Position numbers and translations under genes: made by a program. Positions 56,284 through 57,076 of a DNA stretch of 57,076 bases are shown here, one piece after another. The DNA comes from Vibrio tubiashii ATCC 19109. Lineage in GTDB: Bacteria > Pseudomonadota > Gammaproteobacteria > Enterobacterales > Vibrionaceae. Below the pieces are notes generated by a model. That model was given only the letters and a program-made list of their open reading frames with translations. It was not told the origin of the DNA and did no database searches. The stretch is taken from NCBI RefSeq assembly GCF_000772105.1, contig NZ_CP009358.1, positions 1-57,076 of the forward strand. The letters are read 5' to 3'. Every line of letters starts with the position of its first letter. Position 1 is the first letter of the stretch.

Positions 56284-56299
56284 ATTTTGCATGCAAAAT
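56284..56299. promoter_or_regulatory. Dispersed palindrome at the parA promoter, candidate ParB site
   Basis: ATTTTGCATGCAAAAT (16 bp core) ends 14 bases before the -35 box of parA. Position fits both parS and an autoregulatory operator. Confidence 0.75.
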
Positions 56300-56313
56300 C
56301 ACATTGTTTTTTA

Positions 56314-56341
56314 TTGACATTATGTGGCAATCCTTTAAAAT
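56314..56341 (+). promoter_or_regulatory. parAB promoter
   Basis: TTGACA (56314-56319), 16-base spacer, TAAAAT (56336-56341), then AAGGAG before the parA ATG at 56393. Nearly the same boxes as the promoter at 6046. Confidence 0.75.
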
Positions 56342-56392
56342 TTAGAGTGTTAACTAATCGGCGTAAACGCCAATCTCAAAGGAGAATTAACC

Positions 56393-57076
56393 ATGGGTAT
56401 CATTATTTCTATCGCCAACCAAAAGGGCGGTGTTGGTAAAACCTCAGTCTGCGTTAACCTTGGCAAGACAATGTCCATACAGGGCAAGCGTTGCTTGTTT
56501 TTGGATTTTGACCCACAGAATAACCTCGGTGATACACTCGCTCCCGAGCTCGCATCAATGGAAGGCTTTGCGAATGGCGAACATCCAAGCAACGTTTTCT
56601 ATATGTTCAGTGGCATTGTTGAGGCTCAGCCATATGTCGTGAATGAATTTATTCATGTCATGGGCAGCTCCAAAAAACTGGCTAGTGTTACTCAGGACAA
56701 CATGTTTGATTTTGCGGATAGTTTAGACAAAATCAAAGATAACTATGATTACATCTTTATCGATTGCCCTCCTAGCGTTGGTGCGCTTCAGCACACCGCC
56801 TTAGCGGTATCAGAGCGCGTTCTTATTGTGACTCAAGCGGAAGGTCAGTCAATTAAAGGCGTAGACAAGCTGATGAACACACAAAGCCAAATCAAGAAGC
56901 GCTTAAATCCAGAGCTTGAGGTCATTGGGATTGTCATTAACTTATCGGTGCGACCTTCTCCAAAAAACCAAGCTGAAAAAGAAGCGGAACTTCGCAAGGA
57001 CTACCCATCTTTGGTGTTTAGCAACAATCTCTATAAGACCGTTCGCGTCTCAGAAGCGCTTGAAACGGGGTTAGCT
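56393..57076 (+). CDS. parA: ParA partition ATPase, N-terminal 228 residues
   Basis: Begins MGIIISIANQKGGVGKTSVC with the deviant Walker A KGGVGKT (11-17), then FLDFDPQNNLGD (A-prime) and YIFIDCPPSVG (Walker B). With the 28 residues at the window start it is 256 residues, the size of type Ib/Soj-like ParA without an N-terminal helix-turn-helix. It positions plasmid copies on the nucleoid together with ParB. Because it lacks its own DNA-binding domain, autoregulation would rest with ParB. The frame continues exactly across the window ends. Confidence 0.95.
   Translation, partial: MGIIISIANQKGGVGKTSVCVNLGKTMSIQGKRCLFLDFDPQNNLGDTLAPELASMEGFANGEHPSNVFYMFSGIVEAQPYVVNEFIHVMGSSKKLASVTQDNMFDFADSLDKIKDNYDYIFIDCPPSVGALQHTALAVSERVLIVTQAEGQSIKGVDKLMNTQSQIKKRLNPELEVIGIVINLSVRPSPKNQAEKEAELRKDYPSLVFSNNLYKTVRVSEALETGLA

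Noticed and set aside
52919..56299. Reading the palindromes as recombination (dif-like) sites that bound single-gene cassettes
   Set aside because: Several copies do flank single genes, but the sites are fully symmetrical and only 16-20 bp, without the two distinct 11-bp arms and spacer of Xer sites, and gene orientation is uniform. ParB-type binding fits better.

Overview
The window looks like a complete circular conjugative plasmid of 57,076 bases, opened inside its own parA gene. The last 228 codons' worth of sequence (56393-57076) and the first 87 bases read through in frame as one 256-residue ParA ATPase whose stop overlaps the parB start. The host is most likely a member of Vibrionaceae. 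This is inferred from the F-type transfer genes, the AT-rich base use and the general character of the proteins. No rRNA, tRNA, CRISPR array, antibiotic-resistance gene or intact insertion sequence was recognised.

Layout. 56.3-2.2 kb (through the junction) is the partition operon parA-parB plus three small genes. 2.2-8.0 kb holds small plus-strand genes: two with a repeated structured leader, a frameshifted DGQHR/DndB-like gene, a tiny Cys-rich peptide, a RadC-family protein and a lytic transglycosylase. 8.0-8.55 kb is a probable oriT, with a hairpin, an F-like nic sequence and eleven TTAGTACAC half-sites. A small DNA-binding protein gene (TraM-like in position) follows at 8.56-8.90 kb. 8.9-38.2 kb is a minus-strand F-type transfer region, read traA-L-E-K-B-V-C-W-U-trbC-N-F-(trbB-like)-H-G-D-I with extra genes interspersed. 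38.2-42.3 kb is the control and replication region: a duplicated leader, a ribbon-helix-helix protein, a CI/LexA-type repressor, and a RepA-like initiator with an IncFII/IncI-style leader peptide and hairpins. 42.3-48.1 kb is accessory DNA: a secreted peptide, a zinc-ribbon protein, a nuclease-like protein, a tyrosine-recombinase relative lacking the tyrosine, and a PemK-like toxin with a probable antitoxin. 48.1-52.85 kb is a run of about 16 very small plus-strand genes with similar GGGGAAA ribosome-binding sites. 52.9-56.3 kb holds a secreted protein, a membrane HELSH protein and further small genes.

How it fits together. The inferred nick is on the bottom strand near 8.15 kb. Strand transfer would then run from 8.15 kb down through zero to 57 kb and onward, so the small-gene/parAB side enters first and the tra genes last, as in F. 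Genes on that leading side are almost all on the plus strand, so the entering strand is their template. Three of them (2.6, 3.4 and 54.5 kb) share a covarying stem-loop leader that could act in single-stranded DNA or in RNA.

A second network is a 16-bp palindrome (ATTTTGCATGCAAAAT). It occurs six times within about 8 kb around parAB and once perfectly (plus one weaker copy) near the replication origin. Because ParB resembles RK2 KorB, these are good candidates for dispersed ParB binding sites serving as centromere, operators or both.

The strongest leads are this palindrome network, the structured leader family, the oriT with its TTAGTACAC array, a relaxase with a third tandem-duplicated tyrosine pair, and the RepA leader with a possible pseudoknot.
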